Below are positions 7,961 through 17,944 of a stretch of 64,000 bases of DNA, piece after piece (position 1 is the first letter of the stretch; every line of letters starts with the position of its first letter). The notes under the pieces were generated by a model. That model saw only the letters and a list, made by a program, of their open reading frames with translations. It searched no databases and was not told the DNA's origin. Source of the stretch: VRUE01 sp963699225 (lineage in GTDB: Bacteria > Actinomycetota > Thermoleophilia > Solirubrobacterales > 70-9); the NCBI GenBank assembly GCA_963699225.1, contig OY969423.1:1054001-1118000 (forward strand), in the 5' to 3' direction. The translations under genes and the position numbers were made by a program.

Positions 7961-9442
7961 TTAAAGCGCCTCGGCGACGTCGACCGGGCGCCCCAGGTGG
8001 TAGCCCTGGGCCATGTCGACGCCGTACTCGCGCAGCATCTGCGCCGTGACGTCGTCCTGCACGTACTCGGCGATCGTCGTCTTGCCGAGACCGCGGGCAA
8101 TCTGCACGATCGCCTGGACGGTGAGCTGGTCGGCGTCGCTGTTGGGCATGTCGCGGATGAACGAGCCGTCGATCTTGATCAGGTCGAAGGGGATGCTCTT
8201 CAGGTAGTGGAAGGGCCCGAAGCCGGCGCCGTAGTCATCGATCGCGACCTGACAGCCAAACTCGGTGATGCGATCGGCAAAGCCGGCAGCAGCTTCGTAG
8301 TTGTGGACGGGCGCGGTCTCGGTGATCTCGAAGGTGCAGCGCGACGGATCGGCTCCGCCTTCGTCGAGCTGTCGCTCGATGTATTCCAGCACCGAAAGGT
8401 CGGCGACCGAGGCGCCGGAGAGGTTGACGTGCAGCGAGACCGGGTCACCGTCCTGCTCGCGCTGGGCGAGCAGCCCGAGTGCCTGCGCCACAACCCAACG
8501 GTCGAGCTCCTGGACCATGCCGGAGCGCTCGGCGGCCTCGATGAAAGAGGCGGCCGGCAGCAGCTCGCCGTTCTCGCCGGTCATCCGCAGCAGCAGCTCG
8601 TAGCGCTCGATCCCGCCCGAGGCGAGTGAGCGGATCGGCTGCGTGTGCAGGCTGAGCCGGTCCTGGGTGAGCGCGTCGCGAATCCGCGCGCTGGTCGTCT
8701 GCCGCCGCAGCTGCTGGCGCTGCGGCTCGGTCGGGTCCTGAAAGAGGGCGATCTGGTTGCGGCCTTCCTCCTTCGCCCGGTACATCGCCTGGTCGGCAGC
8801 GGCCAGGACCGCCTCGGCGCCGATCCCGCGCTCGCCGCCGAACATCGTGATGCCGACGCTGATCGTCGCCTGCTCCATGTCCAGCCCGGCGGCGGCGTTA
8901 TCGGCCACCTGGGCACGCAGGTCCTCGCCCAACTGGAGAGCGCCGGCGGTATCGGACTGCGGCATCAGCACCGCGAACTCGTCGCCGGAGAGGCGGGCGA
9001 CGATGTCAGTGGTGCGCACCCGCTCGCGCATGATCGCGGCGACGTGGCGGATCAGGTTGTCGCCGGCGTGATGACCCAGGCTGTCGTTGATTGCCTTGAG
9101 GCCGTCGATATCGATGATCATCACCGCGCCCTGGCCACCGTAGCGGCCAGTGAAGGAGACGTAGGTGTCCAGCTCGGCACGAAAGCGGCGGCGATCGAGC
9201 AGGCCGGTCAGCGAGTCGTGGTCGGCGATGTAGCGCAGCTCCGCCTCGGTTTTACGGGCCTGCGCCAGCGCCTCGTCGATGACCCTGCGGTCCTCGGGAT
9301 CTAGCTTGGCGAGCACCGACTCAATCGCCGGATCGCCTTGGATTGGAGGATCTTCGCGGTTCAACTCAGTGAAGTTAGAACTTTCCGCGGCGGATCGGAT
9401 CGCCTCGCAGGCGTGGGTAACCGTATTACGTACGAATTTCAT
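7961..9442 (-). CDS. Diguanylate cyclase/phosphodiesterase (GGDEF-EAL)
   Basis: Cyclic-di-GMP turnover protein of 493 aa, apparently cytoplasmic, since no membrane segment is visible. GGDEF domain about residues 70-235 with SGDEF at 152-156 (first Gly replaced by Ser; the Asp-Glu-Phe core is kept). EAL domain about 255-493 with ELL at 282-284, VNLS, EITET, DDYGAGF 402-408, the Lys in LIKIDGSF and Glu in AEY. Metal-binding and catalytic residues of EAL therefore look retained despite the degenerate first motif, so phosphodiesterase activity is plausible. The N-terminal 60 residues have no recognised sensor domain. Divergent from the thioredoxin-fold gene with 95 nt between them. Confidence 0.93.
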   Translation of the reverse strand: MKFVRNTVTHACEAIRSAAESSNFTELNREDPPIQGDPAIESVLAKLDPEDRRVIDEALAQARKTEAELRYIADHDSLTGLLDRRRFRAELDTYVSFTGRYGGQGAVMIIDIDGLKAINDSLGHHAGDNLIRHVAAIMRERVRTTDIVARLSGDEFAVLMPQSDTAGALQLGEDLRAQVADNAAAGLDMEQATISVGITMFGGERGIGAEAVLAAADQAMYRAKEEGRNQIALFQDPTEPQRQQLRRQTTSARIRDALTQDRLSLHTQPIRSLASGGIERYELLLRMTGENGELLPAASFIEAAERSGMVQELDRWVVAQALGLLAQREQDGDPVSLHVNLSGASVADLSVLEYIERQLDEGGADPSRCTFEITETAPVHNYEAAAGFADRITEFGCQVAIDDYGAGFGPFHYLKSIPFDLIKIDGSFIRDMPNSDADQLTVQAIVQIARGLGKTTIAEYVQDDVTAQMLREYGVDMAQGYHLGRPVDVAEAL

Positions 9443-9537
9443 CTACCTTCTGGTCCCGAATAGTTGTCCTGAAGGTGCCGCGGTCGTTTTCTATCCCTCC
9501 CGCAGCCGTTTTGAATCTCCGCGGGTAGTGTGGGCGC

Positions 9538-11535
<1,998 letters not shown>

Positions 11536-11550
11536 ACGTTCCTCGCGCGC

Positions 11551-12903
11551 TCAGAGAACCGGCAGGAACTGTTCGATCTCAAACGGCGTCACCTGCACCC
11601 GGTACTCGTCCCACTCCTGCCGCTTGATCTCGACGAAGCGGCGGAAGGTGTGCTCGCCGAGCGTGCGCAGGACCAGCTCCGACTCCGCCGCCACCTCGAT
11701 CGCCTCGCCCAGCGTCGCCGGCAGCTGCTCGATCCCTTGATGGGAGAGCTCCTCGGGCGAGAGGTGGTAGAGGTTCTGCTCCATCGGCTCGGGCAGCTCG
11801 TAGCCCTTCTCGATCCCTTCCAGGCCCGCCTGCAGCATGCCGGCGAAGCAGAGGTAGGGGTTGCAAGCGGGGTCGGGGCAGCGCAGCTCGACCCTGGTCG
11901 CGCTCTCCTTGCCGGGGTGGTAGAGCGGCACCCGGATCAGCGCCGAGCGGTTGCGCCGCGACCAGGCGAGGTAGACCGGCGCCTCGTAGCCGGGAACGAG
12001 CCGCTTGTAGGAGTTGACCCACTGGGCGAAGAGCGGTGAGATCTCGCGCGCGTGCTTGAGCTGGCCGGCGATGAAGGCCTTCGCCGTGGCCGAGAGGAAG
12101 AACTGGTCGTCGGGGTCGAAGAAGGCGTTCACCCCGTCCTTTTCAAGTGACTGGTGCACGTGCATGCCGGAGCCGTTCTCGCCGAAGAGCGGCTTGGGCA
12201 TGAAGGTCGCGTGCCAGCCGTACTTCATCGCGTACTCCTTGACCACGATGCGGTAGGTCATGCAGTCGTCGGCCATCGCCAGCGCGTTCTTGTAGCGCAT
12301 GTCGACCTCGTGCTGGGAGGGGCCGACCTCATGGTGGGTGTACTCGACGTGGATGCCCATCTTCTCCAGGGCGAGGACGGTGTCGCGACGCACGTCGGAG
12401 CCGGCATCGAGCGTGGTCAGGTCGAAGTAACCGCCCTCGTCGAGGACTTCCGGCACACCGCCCTCGGGTTTGGCCGAGCGGAAGTAGAAGAACTCGAGCT
12501 CGGGGCCGATGTTGAAGGCGTCGAAGCCCATCTCCTCGGCCCGTTTGAGCGCCCGCTTCATGATCCAGCGCGGGTCCCCCTCATACGGTTCGCCGCCGGG
12601 AACTTGGACGTCGCAGAACATTCGCGCCACCGCGTTCTCGCCCTCCGGCCGCCAGGGGATCAGGGCGAAGGTCGAGGGGTCTGGCATGGCGATCATGTCG
12701 GACTCCTCGATCGGGTTGAAGCCGGTGATCGAGGAGCCATCGAAGCCCATGCCGCCCTCGAAGGCGTCCTCGAGCTCGGAGGCGTTGATCGAGAAGCTCT
12801 TCAGCTGGCCCAGCACATCGGTGAACCAGAGCCGGACGAAGCGGACGTCAGCCTCCTTGACCAGCTCGATGACGTCAGCGGCACTCTTCGGTTGATCTGC
12901 CAT
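11551..12903 (-). CDS. glnA: Glutamine synthetase, type I (short form)
   Basis: Ammonia assimilation: ATP-dependent glutamate to glutamine. Start fixed at ATG 12903 because AGGAGG lies ideally upstream; 450 aa. Signature motifs: FDGSSITGF, the metal-ligand segment NIGPELEFFYF, GENGSGMHVHQS (ATP/latch region), and NRSALIRVP with the glutamate-binding Arg. The length and absence of the roughly 25-residue insertion fit the GSI-alpha form, which is usually not adenylylated, although a Tyr is present at the equivalent NLYHLSPEE site. A perfect short palindrome lies in its 5' region (13081-13097). Confidence 0.95.
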   Translation of the reverse strand: MADQPKSAADVIELVKEADVRFVRLWFTDVLGQLKSFSINASELEDAFEGGMGFDGSSITGFNPIEESDMIAMPDPSTFALIPWRPEGENAVARMFCDVQVPGGEPYEGDPRWIMKRALKRAEEMGFDAFNIGPELEFFYFRSAKPEGGVPEVLDEGGYFDLTTLDAGSDVRRDTVLALEKMGIHVEYTHHEVGPSQHEVDMRYKNALAMADDCMTYRIVVKEYAMKYGWHATFMPKPLFGENGSGMHVHQSLEKDGVNAFFDPDDQFFLSATAKAFIAGQLKHAREISPLFAQWVNSYKRLVPGYEAPVYLAWSRRNRSALIRVPLYHPGKESATRVELRCPDPACNPYLCFAGMLQAGLEGIEKGYELPEPMEQNLYHLSPEELSHQGIEQLPATLGEAIEVAAESELVLRTLGEHTFRRFVEIKRQEWDEYRVQVTPFEIEQFLPVL

Positions 12904-13080
12904 GTTCGGGGTCCTCCTGGGCTCGCGCTTGTCCGCTTCGAGCGCGCAACGATAGGCCAAAGCCCCGTCGCGAACCGGCCCGCGTCACGAGGCAGTGAAC
13001 CGCTTGGGTAGAAGCGCACGTATGCGGGTAGAGAGCGGTTGCTTTCAGGCGGCTTGCAGGGCGACATAAAACCAGGTATA

Positions 13081-13097
13081 ACTTACGAGACGTAAGT
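13081..13097. promoter_or_regulatory. Perfect 17-bp palindrome, operator candidate
   Basis: ACTTACG-AGA-CGTAAGT, 7-bp arms around a 3-bp centre, lies in the 276-nt divergent region between glnA and the AhpD-like gene, next to AT-rich sequence (GGTATAACTTACG and AAGTAAAGTAAAGG). Size and symmetry suit a dimeric repressor. Which regulator binds is unknown. Confidence 0.45.
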
Positions 13098-13179
13098 AGA
13101 CGGCTGAAAGTAAAGTAAAGGCCAATTAAAGGCTCTGTAAAGCGGAATTCCCCCAAGCAGAGTCGGAGGCGGATGCCCA

Positions 13180-13746
13180 GTGACAGTTAAAACAGATGTC
13201 AGCAGGTTCCAGATCCACGACGAGTTGACGGCACCTGACGAGAGCGCCCCCCTGATCAAAACGATCCAGGCCACGGGTGGCGCAGTTACGAAGTTCGTCG
13301 GTGTCCTCGCAGGGGCGCCGGCGGTTCTGCGTGCCTACACGCGGATGCGCTCGGAGCTTCGCGGCGGTGTCCTGCCGCGGGCGACACGAGAGCGGATCGC
13401 CCTCGCCGTTGCCGAGTATCGCGACGACACCTACAGCATCGCCCAACACGCCAAGTCGGCGCGCAGCGCCGGCCTCGGCCTGGACGAGGTCTCAAGAGCC
13501 CGCAGCTTCAACTCGAGCGACCCCAAAGAGGCGGCCCTACTCGAATACCTGCACGGTGCCCTAGAGGCCAACAGCCACCCCCCGCTCCACCTCCACGAGG
13601 AGGCGCGTGAGATCGGCTGGACCGATGAGGAGCTGCTCGAGGCGGTTGCGCACCTGGTGCTCAACGAGTTCCAGAGCCTGATCGCCGGTGCCGCTGAGCT
13701 CCCGAAAGACCAAAGCGGTCCTCGGGTCCTCCCCTCAGTGGCGTAG
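13180..13746 (+). CDS. Carboxymuconolactone decarboxylase / AhpD-like protein without the CxxC
   Basis: A 188-aa helical protein of the CMD/AhpD superfamily: LRGGVLPRATRERIALAVAEY followed by YSIAQHAKSARSAGL, the position where AhpD-type enzymes have ExxCxxCxxxH. Here both cysteines are missing (Tyr-Ser-Ile-Ala-Gln-His), so thiol peroxidase-partner activity is unlikely. The second half (EAALLEYLHGALEANS, WTDEELLEAVAHLVLNEFQSL) fits the family. GTG 13180 is preceded by GGAGGCGG; a nearby ATG at 13173 runs into a stop. Ends in a strong bidirectional terminator. Function unknown. Confidence 0.8.
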   Translation: MTVKTDVSRFQIHDELTAPDESAPLIKTIQATGGAVTKFVGVLAGAPAVLRAYTRMRSELRGGVLPRATRERIALAVAEYRDDTYSIAQHAKSARSAGLGLDEVSRARSFNSSDPKEAALLEYLHGALEANSHPPLHLHEEAREIGWTDEELLEAVAHLVLNEFQSLIAGAAELPKDQSGPRVLPSVA

Positions 13747-13747
13747 T

Positions 13748-13780
13748 AGAGAGGCCGGGAATTTCCCGGCCTCTCTTTTT
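13748..13780. terminator. Strong bidirectional intrinsic terminator
   Basis: Arms 13748-13761 and 13763-13776 (AGAGAGGCCGGGAA and its complement) are followed by a run of T on the + strand. It sits between the convergent AhpD-like gene and the secreted-protein gene, so it can serve both. Confidence 0.9.
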
Positions 13781-13784
13781 TGGC

Positions 13785-14477
13785 CTAGTCCTCTACGACG
13801 GTGGCCGTGTACAGCAAACGGGCCGTTGCGTAGCGGCAGCCGTATTCGGCGCGGGTGCCGACCTTTTCCTGCGGTTCGCCCTGGCGGACGTCGGTCGAGT
13901 TGACGCACTTGCCGACTTCGCGGCTGGCGCGCCAGGCGTCGGTTGAGGGCTGGCCTTGGGCGAAGGCGGGAGCCCAGGTGGGGACGGTAATGCCGATGAT
14001 GTCGCCCGCTTTGACGCGCAGTGAGGCGCCGAATTTGACCGTCTGGCCTAGGTAGGGGCTGAGCACGTGAACGGAGCCTTGGGCGCGGAGGGCATAGCGG
14101 GGCGGGTTGGTGCCGGCGACCCGGCGCAGGATCGCGAGGCGTGCCTCCGGAGGCGTGCCGAAGAAGCCGTTGAAGAACGAGCGCTGGCTGCTGGTCGGCT
14201 GCGAGAGGGTCAGGGTCCAGGACTTGATCCTGCCGTCCTTGCGGACGCGGAAGGGAAGTTCGCCCTGGCTGGTGCTGACTTGGAAGCCGGTGACGCTGCC
14301 GATCGCCTGGCAGGGCGACTCGGGGCAAGAAGGATCGGGCATGGTTGCCGTTTCGCCGAGCACCACCGTGGTCTGAGCGGTTTCGCTTTCACCCGTTGCC
14401 GCACCGGCGCTGCTGGCGAAAACGACGAGGAGCATCAGCAGCCCGGCGTAGACAGCTGCCTGCAAAGACCTCGACAT
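13785..14477 (-). CDS. Small secreted protein of unknown function
   Basis: A 230-aa protein beginning with a clear Sec signal (MSRSLQAAVYAGLLMLLVVF, then ASSAGAA giving an Ala-x-Ala cleavage site). ATG 14477 is preceded by GAGGAGC, which decides the start. The mature part is probably beta-rich (GELPFRVRKDGRIKSWTLTL, GQTVKFGASLRVKAGDIIGIT) with four Cys that could form disulphides. No catalytic motif recognised. Next to the RlpA-like secreted protein on the same strand, so perhaps a shared envelope role; this is inference from position only. Confidence 0.75.
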   Translation of the reverse strand: MSRSLQAAVYAGLLMLLVVFASSAGAATGESETAQTTVVLGETATMPDPSCPESPCQAIGSVTGFQVSTSQGELPFRVRKDGRIKSWTLTLSQPTSSQRSFFNGFFGTPPEARLAILRRVAGTNPPRYALRAQGSVHVLSPYLGQTVKFGASLRVKAGDIIGITVPTWAPAFAQGQPSTDAWRASREVGKCVNSTDVRQGEPQEKVGTRAEYGCRYATARLLYTATVVED

Positions 14478-14555
14478 ACAAAAGCTCCTCTCGTTGGAAA
14501 CCTGCCCGTTCCGGGGCAGATTTACCATCAAACCGAGAAATCCTGCTTAGTCGCG

Positions 14556-15074
14556 CTAGCCGGAGGAGCCGACGGCGACGGCGTAGCGAACCTGCCCTAC
14601 GCCTTCGAAGTCGAGCGCGAGGCGGGCACCGTTGGTGAGGTCGAAGTCGTTGCCCGGCGTGTAGGGGCCGCGGTCGATCACCGTGGTGACCAGGGAGTGG
14701 CCGTGGTAGTTGATCTTGACCGTGGTTCCACAGGGCAAGGTGCGGTGGGCGACGCCGATCGTGCCCGGCCGCAGTGTCTGGCCGCAGGCGGTGCCGTTGC
14801 CGTAGAGGCCCGGTCCGTACCAGGTGGCGCCGGCTGAGCGCATCGGGGCGCTGAAGGTCAAGCCCGCGCCGCCGGAAGTGCTCGCTTCTCCAGTCGGCGC
14901 GGTCGGCGCGCCGGCACCGCCGGTCTGCGCCTCGGCGGCCAGGGGCGCCAGAGCCAGGGAGAGCAGCGCCGTCGCCAGGGATATACGGCGCAGCCGTCGG
15001 CCTAGGTGCGCGCGCGCAGCGTGCCCATGCCGTGAATGATCTTTCCGCCCATGGCGGTTGCTACCTGTCTTCAT
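14556..15074 (-). CDS. RlpA-like double-psi beta-barrel secreted protein
   Basis: A 172-aa exported protein: basic N-terminus, hydrophobic segment ISLATALLSLALAPLAAEAQ, a Gly/Ala/Thr linker, then a double-psi beta-barrel (about residues 80-172) with ATWYGPGLYGNGTACGQTL, HRTLPCGTTVKI and VIDRGPYTPGNDFDLTNGA. These are the core RlpA/expansin-like motifs, including the Asp of VIDRGPY. No SPOR domain. RlpA proteins bind or cleave peptidoglycan glycan strands. The only usable start is ATG 15074, directly behind a c-di-AMP riboswitch, in line with known riboswitch control of actinobacterial cell-wall genes. Confidence 0.9.
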   Translation of the reverse strand: MKTGSNRHGRKDHSRHGHAARAHLGRRLRRISLATALLSLALAPLAAEAQTGGAGAPTAPTGEASTSGGAGLTFSAPMRSAGATWYGPGLYGNGTACGQTLRPGTIGVAHRTLPCGTTVKINYHGHSLVTTVIDRGPYTPGNDFDLTNGARLALDFEGVGQVRYAVAVGSSG

Positions 15075-15081
15075 TAGCTCT

Positions 15082-15230
15082 TTACGACGCTTACGGGGTT
15101 AGCTGACGGGCTCGCGCTGAAAGAGCTGCGCTACGTGGCAGATGCCGACGATTCGCCCCAACAATTGGGTCCCCCGCTCTTCGCGATATGTAGGCGAAGA
15201 TTCAGCGGAAGTTGGCGGAAGATTAGCAAA
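15082..15230 (-). promoter_or_regulatory. Cyclic-di-AMP riboswitch (ydaO/yuaA type)
   Basis: Read on the minus strand, the leader of the RlpA-like gene holds the conserved ydaO blocks in order: GCGGGGGACCC then GGGGCGAATC (15150-15177), and after a variable stem GCGAGCCCGTCAGCTAACCC (15093-15113) followed by GTAAGCGTC. The conserved sequence and the downstream cell-wall gene both match actinobacterial members of this class. High c-di-AMP would be expected to turn expression off. The ends are approximate. Confidence 0.9.
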
Positions 15231-15258
15231 CGCTAAGACGGAAACCTCGCCAGGCATG

Positions 15259-15286
15259 GAAAAGGCCCTCTTTCGAGGGCCTTTTC
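15259..15286 (-). terminator. Intrinsic terminator downstream of rnpB
   Basis: AAAAGGCCCTC-TTTC-GAGGGCCTTTT forms an 11-bp stem, 4 nt beyond the 3' end of the RNase P RNA on the minus strand. The flanking A/T runs make it usable in either direction. Confidence 0.85.
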
Positions 15287-15289
15287 GTT

Positions 15290-15652
15290 AGCGGGCCTAT
15301 AAGCCGGATCCTGTCGTGAGCGGCTATCTGTCTCACCGGGACCGAAATCCCGGGGGCCGCCGAAGCGGCCTGCGGCCTACCTGGACCTCGCCGGGCAGGG
15401 TCGACGGTCCTGCTTGGCCTTGCACCGGGCGGGGTTTGCCTGGCCGCCGCGTCACCGCGACGCCGGTGCGCTCTTACCGCACCATTTCACCTTTGCCTGT
15501 TCGCGACTCACGTGTGGTCGCGCCATCGGCCGTGTATTTCTGTGGCACTGTCCCGCGGGTTTCCCCGGGTGGGCGTTACCCACCGCCTTGCCCTTTGGTG
15601 TCCGGACTTTCCTCGAGGGGTTTTCTCTCCCCCCGCAGTCGCTCGGCCCGCT
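15290..15652 (-). ncRNA. rnpB: RNase P RNA (class A)
   Basis: Catalytic RNA that matures tRNA 5' ends. On the minus strand the 5' region contains GAGGAAAGTCCGGACACC (the universal CR-I block) and the 3' region GACAGATAGCC plus CAGGATCCGGCTTATAGGCC. Helix P1 is formed by GCGGGCC at 15651-15645 and GGCCCGC at 15297-15291, which sets both ends and gives about 362 nt, normal for high-GC actinobacteria. A terminator follows at 15259-15286. No protein is annotated here, although open frames cross the region. Confidence 0.96.
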
Positions 15653-15710
15653 CCGCGAGGGTAGCGCTGGATCGGGCTCGCGACAAATGCATCGAATACC
15701 CTGGCTGGCG

Positions 15711-16538
15711 ATGCCCGTTGCCGTCGTCACCGGAGCAGGCGGTGGCCTGGGCCGCGCCATCGCCCTCGAGCTGGGCGCTCATGGCTTCCTCGTTCACGTC
15801 ACCGACATCAATCCAGACGCCGCGGCGCGCACCGCAAGTGCAATCGGCACCGGCGCGCGCTCGGGGGCACTAGACGTTCGCGACGAGGCGGCCTGCCGGG
15901 CGCTTGCCGCCGAAGCCGCAGCGCGCGGTGGCACGCTCGATGTCTGGGTCAACAACGCCGGCGTGCTCGCGACCGGCCTCTCCTGGGAGCAGGACGAGGG
16001 AACCCGGCGGGCGATGCTCGAGATCAACGCGCTGGGAACGATGAACGGGACCGTCGCTGCTCTGGAGCCGATGATCGCCGCTGGCCGCGGCCACGTGATC
16101 AACGTCGTCTCACTGGCGGGCATCGTCGCCGCGCCGGGCGAGGTCAACTACGCGGCCAGCAAGCACGCGGCGATGGCCTTCACCCTCGGCACGCTCTTCG
16201 ACTTGCGCCGCGCCGGGATCCAGGGAATCGATCTCTCCGCCGTCTGCCCCGACGGCATCTGGACGCCGATGCTCGAGGACAAGCTCGACGACCCCGACGC
16301 CGCCGGCTCCTTCTCAGGCCACCTGCTGACGCCGGAGCAGGTCGCGCGGGAGGTCGGCAAGCTGACCGAGCACCCTCGGCCGATCCTCGTCCTGCCCCGC
16401 TGGCGCGGCCCCCTGCTGCGCCTCTTCGACCTCTCCCCCCGCCTCGCCCTGCGCCTGCTGCCCTGGGTGATGCGCGACGCCAGGCGCAAACAGCGTCGCT
16501 ATAAGAAGCTGATTCAGGCTGGCAAGTGGCCTAAGTAG
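15711..16538 (+). CDS. Short-chain dehydrogenase/reductase
   Basis: Classical SDR of 275 aa: TGAGGGLGRAIALE (nucleotide-binding Gly motif), NNAGVLATG, catalytic Ser in NVVSLAGIVAAPG, and YAASKHA (Tyr/Lys). The C-terminus is basic (RDARRKQRRYKKLI). The start is put at ATG 15711, whose product starts directly at the first beta strand (MPVAVVTG); ATG 15687 in the same frame would add eight residues. It lies divergent from rnpB, so both share a short promoter region. Substrate unknown. Confidence 0.9.
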   Translation: MPVAVVTGAGGGLGRAIALELGAHGFLVHVTDINPDAAARTASAIGTGARSGALDVRDEAACRALAAEAAARGGTLDVWVNNAGVLATGLSWEQDEGTRRAMLEINALGTMNGTVAALEPMIAAGRGHVINVVSLAGIVAAPGEVNYAASKHAAMAFTLGTLFDLRRAGIQGIDLSAVCPDGIWTPMLEDKLDDPDAAGSFSGHLLTPEQVAREVGKLTEHPRPILVLPRWRGPLLRLFDLSPRLALRLLPWVMRDARRKQRRYKKLIQAGKWPK

Positions 16539-16567
16539 GGTGCCGCGCTGACGGCGTCCGGCCAGCT

Positions 16568-17179
16568 TTAGACCTTGCGGAAGACCCCTACGACCTTGCC
16601 GAGGACCGTGGCCTCGGTAGTGCGGATCGGCTCCATCGTCTCGTTCTCGGGCTGCAAGCGGATGTGGTCGCTTTCGCGGAAGAAACGCTTGACCGTCGCC
16701 TCCTCGCCGATCAGGGCGACGACGATCTCGCCGTTGGTCGCGTCGTCAGCCGGGCGCACTACGACGTAGTCGCCCTCGAAGATGCCGGCTTCGACCATCG
16801 ATTCACCGCGCACGTTGAGGATGTAGTCGCCGTCCTCGCCGCCGATCACGTCGGGCACTTCGATGTATTCCTCGACGTTCTCTTCGGCGACGATCGGCTC
16901 GCCGGCGGCAACCTGGCCGACCAGCGGTAGCCCGTTGCCGGGCATGATCGTCTTCTTCGCCTTGTCGAAGAGCAGCTCGATCGCCCGCGGCTTCGAGGGG
17001 TCGCGTTTGAGCAAGCCGATTTTCTCCAAGTTGGCGAGGTGCGCGTGCACGGTCGAGGACGAGTGCAGGCCGACGGCTTTGCCGATCTCCCGCACAGTCG
17101 GGGGATAGCCCGTCTTTGCCGCATAACGACGGATGAAGTCGAAGATCTCTTTCTGCCGTTTGGTCAGATCCAGCTCCAC
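16568..17179 (-). CDS. lexA: LexA SOS-response repressor
   Basis: Transcriptional repressor that self-cleaves on RecA filaments. 203 aa: winged helix at 1-70 (TVREIGKAVGLHSSSTVHAHL), cleavage site Ala92-Gly93 in VAAGEP, catalytic S127 in GESMVEAGIFEGD and K164 in EATVKRF. Start is GTG 17179, preceded by GGAGGGGAG. The SOS box at 17219-17234 indicates autoregulation. It is transcribed toward the SDR gene (convergent). All residues needed for autolysis are present. Confidence 0.97.
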   Translation of the reverse strand: MELDLTKRQKEIFDFIRRYAAKTGYPPTVREIGKAVGLHSSSTVHAHLANLEKIGLLKRDPSKPRAIELLFDKAKKTIMPGNGLPLVGQVAAGEPIVAEENVEEYIEVPDVIGGEDGDYILNVRGESMVEAGIFEGDYVVVRPADDATNGEIVVALIGEEATVKRFFRESDHIRLQPENETMEPIRTTEATVLGKVVGVFRKV

Positions 17180-17218
17180 GCCTAACTCCCCTCCTCAACT
17201 TGCCGGGTATCGAGTCGC

Positions 17219-17234
17219 TCGAACACTTGTTCGC
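17219..17234. promoter_or_regulatory. LexA-binding SOS box
   Basis: TCGAAC-ACTT-GTTCGC, one mismatch from the palindromic Gram-positive/actinobacterial consensus TCGAAC-N4-GTTCGA, lies 40 nt upstream of the lexA start codon. This is the expected autoregulatory operator. Confidence 0.9.
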
Positions 17235-17310
17235 AACTGTACCGCCCCGCCCGGATGCCCGCAACCAAAAGCCCCGGAATCCTCAAACATCTAGAATCGT
17301 CGCCCCTCGA

Positions 17311-17396
<86 letters not shown>

Positions 17397-17944
17397 TAAC
17401 GAACCGCCTGCAAATGGCGTGTTTCCAAAAGCTGGGCGTCGGAGGGGGTCTCCCCTCCGACCCTCCCCAGCGGTCCATTTAAGGTCCATTGCGTCAGCGA
17501 CCGGACTGCTTTCCGATCGCCGCTGCCTCGGAGCCGGCTGTGGGACAGGGCGCGCAAGTTCGCCGGTTTTGCGCGCGCCAGAGCTGTGGGACCGGGACAG
17601 GTCCAAGCTCTCGGGCCTGCTCGTGGGGCGCGACAGCGCAAGGCCCCCGCTGGGGTCGATCGCCGGCGCGACGGGCATGACGGTCGGCCAGATCCGCCAG
17701 TTCACCGGCGGCATGGCCCACGTTCAGGACATCTGGGGGCGGCGGGGTCGGCTCCTAGTCGCCTTCCGGCTCACTCGCCGACCGATCCGTCCACTCGTCG
17801 TCCCCCTTTAGGGACGAGTAGGTGGAACTCCGGTGTCGGTGCCTTAGGTCTCGCTCCGCATTCATCCGGCGCTTGAACCTCCGTGCATGCCGGGTACCCG
17901 AGTGTCGTCGGCCACCGCCTGCCGACAGAACGCCATCGATCCTC
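17397..17944. other. Gene-free left end of the island
   Basis: No convincing gene. It holds a perfect hairpin CGGAGGGG-GTCT-CCCCTCCG at 17440-17459 just after the tRNA, a direct repeat GGTCCATT-TAA-GGTCCATT at 17472-17490, and an imperfect hairpin around 17793-17820. Short paired direct repeats beside an attachment site can be arm-type recombinase sites, but that is only a possibility. Open frames here lack recognisable domains. Confidence 0.5.

Noticed and set aside
15414..15710. N-terminal extension of the SDR through the RNase P RNA gene
   Set aside because: The SDR domain begins at MPVAVVTG (15711). The upstream part is antisense to rnpB and has no protein-like features.
17419..17811. 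Possible integrase remnant at the left end of the island
   Set aside because: A frame reads through but has no recombinase motif (no RHRY pattern, no Ser-recombinase signature), so no integrase is claimed.
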